A program made the translations under genes and the position numbers. Below the pieces are notes generated by a model that searched no databases, was not told the DNA's origin, and worked only from the letters and a program-made list of their open reading frames with translations. 58,679 nucleotides of DNA. Source: Bordetella parapertussis (GTDB lineage: Bacteria > Acidobacteriota > Terriglobia > Bryobacterales > Bryobacteraceae). Numbering within the stretch: the stretch's first letter is position 1; every line of letters starts with the position of its first letter. The stretch lies in NCBI GenBank assembly GCA_943328975.2, contig CALQCC020000031.1, positions 1 to 58,679 on the forward strand, in the 5' to 3' direction. Positions 36,389 to 45,329 of the stretch are shown in pieces.

Positions 36389-38014
36389 ATGAAATGCGGC
36401 GCACTTCTCTTGTTCGGCGCTGTGTTGCTGAGGGCGCAAACGCCGTCCTTCGAGATTCGAGGGACCGTGAGCGAGCCCGGCCTTGGGGGCATCGCGGGGG
36501 TGGTAGTCCGGGCGCTGGCTCAGGATGAACTCCGCGGCGTGCTGAGCGAGACGGGGCTATCGATTCGCGCACCCGGAACATCTGACCGCATCGCCACGAC
36601 GAACGCCCGCGGCGAATTCGTGATCCGACCCAGCACCTCCGGACAGTTTGAATTGTTCGCTCGGCGAGAGGGCTATTCCCTCGCCCTGGATGCAAGCTAC
36701 CGCGCCTCAGTCAGCGCTGCACAGCCCCGGGCCGAGGTGGAGCTCGCCATGGTTCGGCGCGGGGGCCTGACTGGACGAGTGCTCGATGCGGATACGAGGC
36801 AGCCAGTGGAAGGGCTGGAAATGCGCGCAACCGTACGGTATTACAAGATACAAAACGAGATCGGGATCATGTTCTTCGGGATGTTGCCCGTGGATCAGAC
36901 GGTGGACCAATCGCGACTCAAAACAGATCGAGACGGCAACTTCGCCTATGGAAACGTCATGCCGGGAGAATACATCGCCACGCCCGCCGTTCTGAATCGA
37001 ACCCAAATGAGCGCTGGTTTCTCGGAGGCGGAAGGAAAGATCGTCGACGAAACCTACGTCGTCGATGGCGAACCCATAGCCCGCTTGAATTCGGGTGGCT
37101 TCGCGAGCTTCGGCAATATTTTCATGAAGAAGGCTCCGCAGTACCGTGTGCATGTGTCTCTGCCGCAGGGCGATTGCCCCCTAGGCGAATCGGTGCGTGT
37201 GGCGTTACTCAAACGAGGTCAACAACCCAGTCGCGAGGCTAGAGCCGATGCTGCATTCGCGTGCGGAAGCGAGCTGCTGGTCCGCAATGTGGATCCCGGC
37301 TCCTACGTTCTATACGCTGTGTCGGATTGGCAAGGCGAGCGCGACCATGTGGAGAATACGGTGTGGGGCCTGGCTCCTCTGGAAGTAGTCGACAAGAATT
37401 TGGACGTCAGTATTCCTCTGCAGCGCGGCGTGATCCTGGAAGGGCAGCTCGTCGCGGCCGAAGGTTTGAACGCCTTGCCGGAGCACCCTGGCATTACGGC
37501 GCAGTCCGGCGAAGTTATCGATGGCGCGCGGCCTATCGCGGAGCAGTTCATCGAATGGGGCGAGGACGGAAAGTTTCGCATGGCCATTCCCGCGCGGCCA
37601 CAGATCATTTCTGCACGAACGAGTGGCGCCTATGTGAAGCAGGTTCGCTACAACGGGATCGCCCTACCGGACATGATTCTTCCCGTGAATCCAGGAACGG
37701 GCGCGCATCACGTGGAAATAGTCTTCGATGACAAGTACGGTTCGCTAACGGGCACCGTTCTGGAGGGCACCCGTCCGGCACCGCAAAGTATTTTGATTCT
37801 CCAGCGGGAAGGCAGTGACAGTCAGGAATCGGCGCCCGTAGAGGCGGGCACAATTCGCATGCAGGCGCTCGTTCCCGGCGAATATCGCGTGATGGCCATA
37901 CGTCAGGACGTCATGGCATCGCGGGTGGAGATGACTAAGGACGCACAAAAGGTGATCATCCGCGCTGGCGAGACCGCCACGATCAACGTTCAGTTAACGG
38001 GAGCGTCAAAGTAA
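36389..38014 (+). CDS. Secreted carboxypeptidase-regulatory-like protein, copy 1
   Basis: A 541-residue secreted protein with signal peptide (ALLLFGAVLLRAQ). It consists of Ig-like repeats of the carboxypeptidase-regulatory type (IRGTVSEPGLGGIAGVVVRA, GGLTGRVLDADTRQPVEGLE, GSLTGTVLEGTRPAPQSILI). Its organisation parallels the next gene closely, showing a tandem duplication. The likely place is the periplasm or cell surface, where such domains bind peptides or glycans. An earlier ATG at 36359 is possible. Confidence 0.8.
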   Translation: MKCGALLLFGAVLLRAQTPSFEIRGTVSEPGLGGIAGVVVRALAQDELRGVLSETGLSIRAPGTSDRIATTNARGEFVIRPSTSGQFELFARREGYSLALDASYRASVSAAQPRAEVELAMVRRGGLTGRVLDADTRQPVEGLEMRATVRYYKIQNEIGIMFFGMLPVDQTVDQSRLKTDRDGNFAYGNVMPGEYIATPAVLNRTQMSAGFSEAEGKIVDETYVVDGEPIARLNSGGFASFGNIFMKKAPQYRVHVSLPQGDCPLGESVRVALLKRGQQPSREARADAAFACGSELLVRNVDPGSYVLYAVSDWQGERDHVENTVWGLAPLEVVDKNLDVSIPLQRGVILEGQLVAAEGLNALPEHPGITAQSGEVIDGARPIAEQFIEWGEDGKFRMAIPARPQIISARTSGAYVKQVRYNGIALPDMILPVNPGTGAHHVEIVFDDKYGSLTGTVLEGTRPAPQSILILQREGSDSQESAPVEAGTIRMQALVPGEYRVMAIRQDVMASRVEMTKDAQKVIIRAGETATINVQLTGASK

Positions 38015-38016
38015 TC

Positions 38017-39612
38017 ATGCTCACTCGATCCCTCTTGTTCCTGCTGGCTGTGGTCGCGTGCGCACAGACCTACGAAGTTCGCGGCACCGTGAGCGAGGTC
38101 GGCGCGGGCGGGATCGCGAACATCGAGGTCCGCGTACAAAGGATCGAGGATGGCGCATCGCAAGCCGTCAAGACCGACGGGCAGGGAGCATTTCGTGTTG
38201 TGGTGGACAAGCCAGGCGTCTACGTCGCGGGCGCCAATGCGGCTGGTTACTTCGGCTCAGGACTTGGGATGCAGCCCATTATGTTGGATGCCGCGCGCCC
38301 GCGAGCCGAGGTTACTATCGCATTGGTTCGCGCAGGCGAAGTCAGCGGCCGCGTGCTGGACGAAGAGACGCGCGAACCGTTGGCGAAGGTCGAGATCGGC
38401 TTGTTCACCAAACAGTGGAACTACGGACAGTTGACGCTGCAGTCCGCCAGTCGCGAGCCCGTCGTGACCGACGCGGATGGACGCTTCCAGTTCCTTGGAC
38501 TTCGCCCGGGAGAATATCTAGCATCCGCACGCCCTCGACCCACCTCCGTCCAAGTGCTGAAGGATTTCTCCAAAGCGGATCTCGAAAAAATGGACGAAGC
38601 CTTCCCGCCCACCTACTGGCCCGGAGGTGGCGACGCAGTGTCGGCGTTCGGTGCGCAACTCACCTCAGGCGGCTATGCCGACGTCGGCACGATGTTGGTT
38701 CACAAGGCCCCGCAGTACCGCGTGCACGTGACGATGCAAGGGAGCTGCGCGGAAGGCGAAGCCCTGCGTGTGTCGATCTTGACGCGCAACGGAGGTGCTG
38801 CGTCGGCGCTGGGCTCTTTCCCTTGCAACAGTGAACTGCTGCTACGTGGATTGGATCCCGGCTCGTACGCGGTTTATGCCTCCTCTGACCGGCGCAACGG
38901 GAGGCTGGAGTCCACCGTCTCCGGCGTCGCCTCATTCACAATTGGCGAGAAGAATCTCAAGGTCTCTGTTCCGCTGCAGCGCAACGTCATCATCGAAGGG
39001 CAACTCACCATGGTCGAAGGTGTCGCCGCGCCGCGAATCCTCCCCCGTATTGTGACCAGACCGGCCGATCTCCTCGTGGGGGCGCTAGCGGAAAATGACG
39101 GACTGCTCCAATGGGCTCCCGACCAGATCCATTTCCAACTTGCGGTGTCGCCCCGAGCGCAGAATCTTATCGTCAGCGACTCCGGCCCTTACGTGAAGGA
39201 GATCCGTTACAACGGCACGCCTCTGCGCGACGCCACCTTGCCAATCAATGCCGGTGCCGTGGCACACAAACTCGAAATAGTCATGGACGACACGTACGGA
39301 TCGCTTGCGGGCTCGGTCACGGATGGCAGCCGCCCCGCGCTCGACGTTCAAATCCTGATCGTGAAGGACTCTGCGCGCGTGGACAACATGGCGCTGCAAC
39401 CGCCCGGCTACGTGACGACGGGTCCCGACGGTAACTTCCCGGCCACGCGCCTCGCTCCCGGTGAGTACCGAGCCATCGCGTTCCTTCGCACGCAGCAAAC
39501 CAAGATTCACGAGGCCGGAGTTCTAACGCGCCTACTAAGCACCGCGCAGAAAATCACGATCGCACCCGGCGGCACGCAGACAGTGACAATCCGCCTGAGC
39601 GACGTTCGCTAG
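38017..39612 (+). CDS. Secreted carboxypeptidase-regulatory-like protein, copy 2
   Basis: A 531-residue paralogue of the preceding protein, starting two bases after its stop. Shared blocks are VRGTVSEVGAGGIANIEVRV, SGRVLDEETREPLAKVEIGL, MLVHKAPQYRVHVTM, YGSLAGSVTDGSRPALDVQI and APGEYRAIAF. It has a short signal peptide (SLLFLLAVVACAQ). The pair probably arose by tandem duplication and makes two cell-envelope proteins from one message. Confidence 0.8.
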   Translation: MLTRSLLFLLAVVACAQTYEVRGTVSEVGAGGIANIEVRVQRIEDGASQAVKTDGQGAFRVVVDKPGVYVAGANAAGYFGSGLGMQPIMLDAARPRAEVTIALVRAGEVSGRVLDEETREPLAKVEIGLFTKQWNYGQLTLQSASREPVVTDADGRFQFLGLRPGEYLASARPRPTSVQVLKDFSKADLEKMDEAFPPTYWPGGGDAVSAFGAQLTSGGYADVGTMLVHKAPQYRVHVTMQGSCAEGEALRVSILTRNGGAASALGSFPCNSELLLRGLDPGSYAVYASSDRRNGRLESTVSGVASFTIGEKNLKVSVPLQRNVIIEGQLTMVEGVAAPRILPRIVTRPADLLVGALAENDGLLQWAPDQIHFQLAVSPRAQNLIVSDSGPYVKEIRYNGTPLRDATLPINAGAVAHKLEIVMDDTYGSLAGSVTDGSRPALDVQILIVKDSARVDNMALQPPGYVTTGPDGNFPATRLAPGEYRAIAFLRTQQTKIHEAGVLTRLLSTAQKITIAPGGTQTVTIRLSDVR

Positions 39613-39637
39613 TCCCGCAATTTGAGACACTACATCC

Positions 39638-40669
39638 ATGCAATACTCTCGGCTTGGTAACTCAGGATTAGTGGTCTCGAAGCTAGCCTTCGGAGCGATG
39701 ACGTTTGGTACAGGCCAGGGCCCCTTCGCCGCAGTCTCAAAAGTAGACGCCGCTCTCGCCGACGCAATGATCGGCAAGACGCTGGACGCCGGCATCAATC
39801 ACTTCAACTCCGCCGACGGTTACACGGGCGGCCAATCCGAAGAAATGCTGGGCCGCGCCTTGGGCGATCGGCGCAAGGATGTCGTCATTTCCACCAAGGT
39901 CGGCTTCCGCAGCGCGCCCGCGTTGCTCCATCAAGGCCTCTCGCGCCAACATATTCTAGCCTCGTGCGAAGGCAGCCTCCGCCGCCTCGGCACCGACTAC
40001 ATCGACGTCTATCTGGTCCATCGTGTGGACGTGAACACGCCCGTCGAAGAAACCGTCGCCGCACTGGAAACACTGGTGCAGCAGGGCAAAGTCCGCTACG
40101 TAGGCTTCTCCAACTGGCCCGCCTGGATGGCCGCCAAAGCCGTCGGCATTCAGAAATCCAGCGGCGCCTCGCAATTCCGAGCGGCGGAACTTTACTACTC
40201 CCTCGTCGGTCGCGAGTTCGAGCATGACCTGGAACCCTTCGTTCACGACGCAGGCATCGGCGTGTTCGTCTGGAGCCCGCTCGCAGGCGGCTTCCTGACC
40301 GGCAAGTACACTCGCGATAATCCGCAAGGCGACGGTGGACGGCTCACCTCCTTCGATATGCTGCCTTACGATCGAGACAAGGGGCATGACGCAGTGGACG
40401 TCCTGCGTCTGATCGCGAAGGCGCACAATGCGTCCTGCGCGCAGGTAGCGCTCGCCTGGTTGCTCACCAAGCGGAGCGTCGCGTCCGTCTTGATCGGCGC
40501 GAATAAGATGACGCAGCTCGAAGACAACCTAGCCGCCGCCGATCTGAAGCTGTCCGACGACGAAGTACAACGGTTGAACGAGATCACCGCTGCTCCGCTC
40601 CCGTACCCGCATTGGTTCACGGATCGCGTGCAAGACCCGCCTGTAATGGCCGCACTCAAGGGCGCGTAG
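39638..40669 (+). CDS. Aldo/keto reductase with Asn at the catalytic Asp position
   Basis: A 343-residue NADP-dependent oxidoreductase of the aldo/keto reductase superfamily. Y62, K87 (ISTKVGF) and H128 (YLVHRVD) of the catalytic tetrad are present. The fourth position, normally Asp in FDTAD, reads N57 in HFNSADGYTGGQSE. The cofactor-binding tail SVLIGANKMTQLEDNLAAAD is intact. Some subfamilies also tolerate Asn here. It starts 25 bases after the paralogous pair, and MscS follows after one base. Confidence 0.88.
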   Translation: MQYSRLGNSGLVVSKLAFGAMTFGTGQGPFAAVSKVDAALADAMIGKTLDAGINHFNSADGYTGGQSEEMLGRALGDRRKDVVISTKVGFRSAPALLHQGLSRQHILASCEGSLRRLGTDYIDVYLVHRVDVNTPVEETVAALETLVQQGKVRYVGFSNWPAWMAAKAVGIQKSSGASQFRAAELYYSLVGREFEHDLEPFVHDAGIGVFVWSPLAGGFLTGKYTRDNPQGDGGRLTSFDMLPYDRDKGHDAVDVLRLIAKAHNASCAQVALAWLLTKRSVASVLIGANKMTQLEDNLAAADLKLSDDEVQRLNEITAAPLPYPHWFTDRVQDPPVMAALKGA

Positions 40670-40670
40670 G

Positions 40671-41693
40671 TTGGACGTGAACGCCTTCCTCGAAAACATC
40701 CTTCGCTTCCTGCCGGAGCCGTGGCGCGGCATCGCCGTGCCGTTCGCCGTGTTCATCGCAGTAGCGGCGCTCGGTCTGCTGGTGCGCCGCATCGCATTCA
40801 CGAAGCTTCACAAGTGGGCGCGATCCACCTCCATGCGCTTCGACGAAACGCTGCTCGATTCGCTGCACGGGCCGGCCCTGCTGTGGATCGTGATCTTAGC
40901 GATCTCCGTCGCCGCCGACGTTTCTCAACTACCGCGCGCTGTATCTTCCTGGTCCGAGCGGCTGCTGCTGGTCCTCTGGATCGTCTCGCTCACCCTCGCC
41001 GTTTCCCGCCTGGCGTCACGGCTCGTGCGGATCTACGTCCCCCTCGGCTCGCTCTCCGAAGTCCTGGCCAGCCTCCTGGTAACGTCCCTCGGAGCCCTGA
41101 TGTTGCTCCGCTCTCTGGGCATCGACATCACGCCGATCCTCACCGCGTTGGGCGTCGGCGGCTTGGCCGTCGCGCTCGCGTTGCAAGATACGCTCTCCAA
41201 CCTGTTCGCCGGATTCTACGTGAGCGTCGCCGGCCAGATCCGCGTAGGCGATTTCATCCAACTTGAATCCGGCCAGCGCGGCTACGTAACTGACATCGGC
41301 TGGCGCAGTACAACGCTGCGCGAACGCTCGAACAACTTGATCGTGATCCCCAACAACAAGCTGAGCCAGAGTACGGTTACAAATTTCCACTTGCCGGAAC
41401 GTCGCACGGCGCTATCGATCCAAGTCGGCGTGAGCTTTGATTCCGACGTCGAGAAAGTCGAGCGCGTGTTGCTGGACGTCGTGCGCACTACCGAAGTTGC
41501 TGGACTGCTCAAAGAGCCTGCTCCGTCGGTGCTGCTGATGCCCGGGTTCGGCGAGCGCTCCCTCGATTTCACCATCGTCTGCCACATCGCCGATTTCGAA
41601 GACCAGTTCCGCGTGCAACACGAACTGCGTAAACGAATCGTCGAGCGCTTCCGCAAAGAAGGCATCGCGATCCCGCGCGCGCCGTCGGCCTGA
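40671..41693 (+). CDS. Small-conductance mechanosensitive channel (MscS family)
   Basis: A 340-residue inner-membrane channel that opens under hypo-osmotic stress. About four hydrophobic helices precede the pore helix region GVGGLAVALALQDTLSNLFA. The beta-domain follows: GDFIQLESGQRGYVTDIGWR, LRERSNNLIVIPNNKLSQ. It starts at TTG 40671 (or GTG 40677), one base after the aldo/keto reductase stop, so it is translated from the same message. Confidence 0.9.
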   Translation: MDVNAFLENILRFLPEPWRGIAVPFAVFIAVAALGLLVRRIAFTKLHKWARSTSMRFDETLLDSLHGPALLWIVILAISVAADVSQLPRAVSSWSERLLLVLWIVSLTLAVSRLASRLVRIYVPLGSLSEVLASLLVTSLGALMLLRSLGIDITPILTALGVGGLAVALALQDTLSNLFAGFYVSVAGQIRVGDFIQLESGQRGYVTDIGWRSTTLRERSNNLIVIPNNKLSQSTVTNFHLPERRTALSIQVGVSFDSDVEKVERVLLDVVRTTEVAGLLKEPAPSVLLMPGFGERSLDFTIVCHIADFEDQFRVQHELRKRIVERFRKEGIAIPRAPSA

Positions 41694-41738
41694 ATCCCGG
41701 CTCGCTGCGCGAACCGCTTATCATAGTAGTTTCCCCTC

Positions 41739-42767
41739 ATGGCCAAGAAATCCATCAGCTACAAACAAGCCGGCGTCAACATCGACGAGGCTGACCGCGC
41801 CGTCGCCTCCATCCGCACCATGGCTCGGCGCACTTTCACGCCCGCCGTGCTTACGGATATCGGCAGCTTCGGCGGCGGCTATCGCCTCCAGGGCTATCGC
41901 GATCCCGTATTGGTCTCCTCGGCCGACGGCGTCGGAACCAAGCTCAAGGTCGCCTTCATGACCGGCCGCCACGACACTATCGGCGAGTGCCTGGTGAACC
42001 ACTGCGTCAATGACATCGCAGTGCAAGGAGCGGTCCCGCTCTTCTTCCTCGATTATTTTTCCGTCGGCGCGCTAGACGCGAAGGTCGCGGCGCAGGTGGT
42101 CAGCGGCATTGCCCGCGGCTGCCAAGCGAACAAGTGCGCATTGATCGGCGGCGAAACGGCGGAGATGCCGGGCCTCTACGCGCCGGGCGATTACGACTTG
42201 GCCGGCTTCATCGTCGGCGCAGTCGAACGCAAAAAGATGTTGACCGGAGCCCGCGTGAAAAAGGGCGACGTTTTGATCGGACTGCCTTCGACCGGCCTGC
42301 ACACCAACGGATACTCCCTCGCTCGCAAGTTGTTGTTCGATGTCGCTGGTTATAAGCCGAACACCAAGCTTCCGGAAACCGGCGGCACCGTTGCCGATGC
42401 ATTGCTCGCCGTTCATCGCAGTTACCTGAAGCCTCTCCGCGCCCTCGACGACGCGGGGTTCCTCAAAGCCGCGGCCCACATCACCGGCGGAGGCATCACC
42501 GACAACACGCCGCGCGTGCTGCCCAAGGGCCTCGCCGCGCATGTGAAGGTCGGGTCCTGGCCCGTGCTGCCCATCTTCGACCTGATGAAGAAGATCGGCA
42601 ACGTCCCCGACGCCGACTGGCGCCGCACCTTCAATCTGGGCATCGGCATGATCTTCGTGATCGCCGAAAAAGATCTAAAGGACGCCGCCAAGATCCTCAA
42701 GAAGCTCAAGGAGCCGTGGTATCAAATCGGCTCCATTAACAAAGGCACCGGCGTCGTCTACGAATAA
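41739..42767 (+). CDS. purM: Phosphoribosylformylglycinamidine cyclo-ligase
   Basis: The 342-residue AIR synthetase of purine biosynthesis. Family segments are SYKQAGVNIDEADRAVASI, DGVGTKLKVAFMTGRHDTIG, HCVNDIAVQGAVPLFFLDYF, LIGGETAEMPGLYAPGDYDL and LPSTGLHTNGYSLARKL. A TATCAT box at 41719-41724 would give a short leader. purN follows two bases after the stop, so both act in one operon. Confidence 0.97.
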   Translation: MAKKSISYKQAGVNIDEADRAVASIRTMARRTFTPAVLTDIGSFGGGYRLQGYRDPVLVSSADGVGTKLKVAFMTGRHDTIGECLVNHCVNDIAVQGAVPLFFLDYFSVGALDAKVAAQVVSGIARGCQANKCALIGGETAEMPGLYAPGDYDLAGFIVGAVERKKMLTGARVKKGDVLIGLPSTGLHTNGYSLARKLLFDVAGYKPNTKLPETGGTVADALLAVHRSYLKPLRALDDAGFLKAAAHITGGGITDNTPRVLPKGLAAHVKVGSWPVLPIFDLMKKIGNVPDADWRRTFNLGIGMIFVIAEKDLKDAAKILKKLKEPWYQIGSINKGTGVVYE

Positions 42768-42769
42768 GC

Positions 42770-43372
42770 ATGAGTAGACGACTAGGCATTCTGCTCTCCG
42801 GTCGCGGTTCCAACTTCGTCGCGATTGCCGATGCCATCGCAGCCGGAAAGCTCGACGCGGAAATCGCCGTGGTCCTCTCGAATCGCGAAGACGCTCCGGG
42901 CCTTGAACGAGCCCGCGAGCGCGGCGTCCCGGCGTTGGCCCTGCCGTCAAAGGGGTTGGATCGGCAAGCGTTCGATCAGCGCCTCATTGAAGAACTGCAA
43001 CGCCACGAAGTCGATCTGGTCTGCCTGGCCGGTTATATGCGCCTGCTCGGGCTTGGATTCGTTCTGCAATTCAGCAATCAAATTGTGAACATTCACCCGT
43101 CGCTGCTGCCCGCCTTCCCCGGCCTTGACGCCCAGCACCAAGCGCTCGATCATGGCGTGAAGGTCGCGGGCTGCACTGCCCACTTTGTCGATCAGGGGCT
43201 CGACAGCGGACCCATCATTCGTCAAGCCGCAGTGCCCGTGCTGGATGGCGATACGTATGAGACACTCTCGGCGCGCATCCTGAAAGAGGAGCATCGCATC
43301 TACAGCGAAGCGATCGGTGTCGTTCTTTCCGGCCGCTACAGAATCTCCGGGCGAAGAGTCATCGAAGATTGA
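42770..43372 (+). CDS. purN: Phosphoribosylglycinamide formyltransferase
   Basis: The 200-residue GAR transformylase uses 10-formyltetrahydrofolate in purine synthesis. It begins RRLGILLSGRGSNFVAI and has catalytic residues N107 and H109 (NIHPSLLPAFPG) and D145 (GLDSGPII). It is directly downstream of purM, and the short gap implies shared transcription. Length is normal. Confidence 0.97.
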   Translation: MSRRLGILLSGRGSNFVAIADAIAAGKLDAEIAVVLSNREDAPGLERARERGVPALALPSKGLDRQAFDQRLIEELQRHEVDLVCLAGYMRLLGLGFVLQFSNQIVNIHPSLLPAFPGLDAQHQALDHGVKVAGCTAHFVDQGLDSGPIIRQAAVPVLDGDTYETLSARILKEEHRIYSEAIGVVLSGRYRISGRRVIED

Positions 43373-43418
43373 ATGACTGAGAACTCTGGCGCCAGTTCCA
43401 CACTCTGTACTGGTAGCC

Positions 43419-44384
43419 ATGAGAACGATTCTGTACCGCCGATGGGCTCCAGCGAAGAGCCTCGTCAAAATCGAATTTCCACCTGACATCATTCACGACA
43501 TCCGCGCGCAAAGCGGCGATCATGACTGCGGCTACTTGTTCGGACGCCGCCAGGGCAATGAGGTTCGCGTGTTCACCGCACTCCGCACCCCTCAGGCCGA
43601 TGATCAGCGCGTCGCGGGTATGGAAGCAGTCGGAGTCTACATAACCCGCGTGCGCGGCGAAGTGTTCCTGACCGATGCGGATCTGGAGCAGGTCGACCGC
43701 GTCCAGAACGGCATCGCGTTTGTGATCGCCGGTGGGCGCGCAGGCTTCTTTGCGCGTGAAGCCAACGGATCGATGCAGGCCGTCCGCAGCCACGAGGAGT
43801 TTCTAGTGGCCGACGCCGCCACGCAGGCCGAGCCTTTAGCGCGACCCGGCACATCCCCGCGCGGCCGACACGCAGCCCTTCCACCGCTGAACGTTTGGAA
43901 ATGGGCGCTCGGCATCGGCGCGCTGCTCGCCGGACCTGTGGCGGCATTCGCATACTTCCAGCCGCGGATGCCTCGACCGCCGTTGGAATTGTTACTGCGA
44001 GAGGCCAACGGTCAACTCGTCATCCAGTGGGACGCGCATGAGGCGACTGCGTCCGATGGCGTTCTCGAAATCACGGAGGTTGGAACGCGAACGGAGCTAC
44101 CGGTTGCGCCCGGCAGTTCCAGCGCGACTTATGCGGTCCGCAGTGGCGATGTCGAGATCCGGCTCTCCTCTGGTTCACGTTCCGGCCGCGTTCATTGGAC
44201 CTCCGCTCGCTTCATCGAGCCAGCGAAGCAAGAGCTTGTGGCGGAGGATCGATCCCCTGACGAAATCCGCGAAGACCTCGACCAGTTGCAGCATCAAGCT
44301 GAGTACTTGCGTCAGTCCATCGCCCATCGGCGCGCAAAAGTGCAACAGCTTTCCGCCGCGGCAGACAGTCTGTTGTCGCGATAG
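43419..44384 (+). CDS. Membrane-anchored protein with MPN-like N-terminus and coiled-coil tail
   Basis: A 321-residue protein I cannot assign. Residues 15-125 (IEFPPDIIHDIRAQSGDHDC, GYLFGRRQGNEVRVFTALR, FVIAGGRAGFFARE) have the strand order of a JAB/MPN domain but lack the H-x-H metal motif, so it is probably not a peptidase. One membrane helix (about 158-180) follows, then a small beta-domain, then a coiled coil (about 275-315: DLDQLQHQAEYLRQSIAHRR). It lies between purN and a dead aminotransferase gene; a link between them is untested. Confidence 0.65.
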   Translation: MRTILYRRWAPAKSLVKIEFPPDIIHDIRAQSGDHDCGYLFGRRQGNEVRVFTALRTPQADDQRVAGMEAVGVYITRVRGEVFLTDADLEQVDRVQNGIAFVIAGGRAGFFAREANGSMQAVRSHEEFLVADAATQAEPLARPGTSPRGRHAALPPLNVWKWALGIGALLAGPVAAFAYFQPRMPRPPLELLLREANGQLVIQWDAHEATASDGVLEITEVGTRTELPVAPGSSSATYAVRSGDVEIRLSSGSRSGRVHWTSARFIEPAKQELVAEDRSPDEIREDLDQLQHQAEYLRQSIAHRRAKVQQLSAAADSLLSR

Positions 44385-44389
44385 TCTCT

Positions 44390-44395
44390 TACAAT
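44390..44395 (+). promoter_or_regulatory. Putative -10 box TACAAT immediately before a GTG start
   Basis: TACAAT lies seven bases before the GTG at 44403, so the transcript would begin at or within one or two bases of the start codon. No Shine-Dalgarno is visible between them. This matches the arrangement at 2330-2342. Confidence 0.35.
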
Positions 44396-44402
44396 AGAGA
44401 GA

Positions 44403-45329
44403 GTGACTCTCGATTGTGGCCTGAGCAACGCATTGGTGGGCCAAGGCCACCCGCACGTCACCGAAGCCATCACGCGGCAATTGGACGCGCCCGAAGAAGG
44501 CATTCGAGAACGTTATATCGCTCGGTTGCTGACGAAGTTCCCTGCGCCCTTGTCAGTCTGCTACCTGGTGCATTCGGTCAGTGAGGCCACGGAACTCGCC
44601 CTGCGCATCGCGCGCGCCCATCGGCCCGGCAAGGACGTGATCGTCCTCGAAGATACCGTCTACGGAATGACGACCTCGCTCGCGAACATGAGTCCGGGAC
44701 GGCGCAAGTTCTGGGTGCAAGTTGCCTCACGTAGAGATGCGGTCGACGTAGCTGCCAAAGCTCGCGTTATTGAAGCGAGCGGTCGCGGCCTGTGTGGCTT
44801 CTTTGCGGAAGGCGTGTTCGATGCCGGCTACCTGCGTGAAGCCTATGCCAGCGTGCACGCAGCGGGTGGAGTCAACGTCGCCATCGAAGCGCAGACCGGA
44901 ATGGGCCGCGTCGGTGAACCTTTCTGGGAGTTCGCGCGTCAGGATGTCACGCCCGACGTCGTCGTGATCGGCGATTCCCTGGGCAACGGTTTTCCCATGG
45001 CCGCAGTTGTGACCACACCCGATCTCGCTGCGCCATTTGACACGGGCACCGGCGGCGGTCCGGTCGCGTGCGCGGCAGGGCTCGCCGTTTTGGATGTTTT
45101 GGAGCCGCCCACGTGGAGCCCTTCGTTCGCGGGCTTGGGCCTAAACGTGCGAGGAGCAGGCTTGTGTTTCGAAATCGACGTGCCGGATGCGCAGTCAACT
45201 CTAGCGCGCTTGCGCGAGCGGCGGATCGGAATCGCGGCACGTGGAAACACGCTTTTATTCCGTCCGCCGCTTACGTTTTCGGTCGATGATGCGTCTGAGT
45301 TTATAGAGGGGTTACGTAAGTGCGTCTGA
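44403..45329 (+). CDS. Class III aminotransferase-fold protein lacking the PLP lysine (pseudoenzyme)
   Basis: A 308-residue protein with the class III aminotransferase layout (GQGHPHVTEAITRQL, EAQTGMGRVGEPFWEF, LGNGFPMAAVVTT) but with key residues lost. The Schiff-base lysine expected before the GNG motif is D191 in VIGDSLGNGFP, and the cofactor-contacting Asp is I161 in VAIEAQTG. The HG of the phosphate loop is replaced by YG in DTVYGMTTS. It is about 120 residues shorter than usual and starts at the LGHxHP region. The frame is intact over its whole length, arguing for a retained non-catalytic role rather than recent decay. Confidence 0.75.
   Translation: MTLDCGLSNALVGQGHPHVTEAITRQLDAPEEGIRERYIARLLTKFPAPLSVCYLVHSVSEATELALRIARAHRPGKDVIVLEDTVYGMTTSLANMSPGRRKFWVQVASRRDAVDVAAKARVIEASGRGLCGFFAEGVFDAGYLREAYASVHAAGGVNVAIEAQTGMGRVGEPFWEFARQDVTPDVVVIGDSLGNGFPMAAVVTTPDLAAPFDTGTGGGPVACAAGLAVLDVLEPPTWSPSFAGLGLNVRGAGLCFEIDVPDAQSTLARLRERRIGIAARGNTLLFRPPLTFSVDDASEFIEGLRKCV

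Noticed and set aside
36389-39612. Possible CRISPR-like or tandem DNA repeat because the two proteins are similar
   Set aside because: The similarity is at protein level between two full genes; there are no short regularly spaced DNA units.
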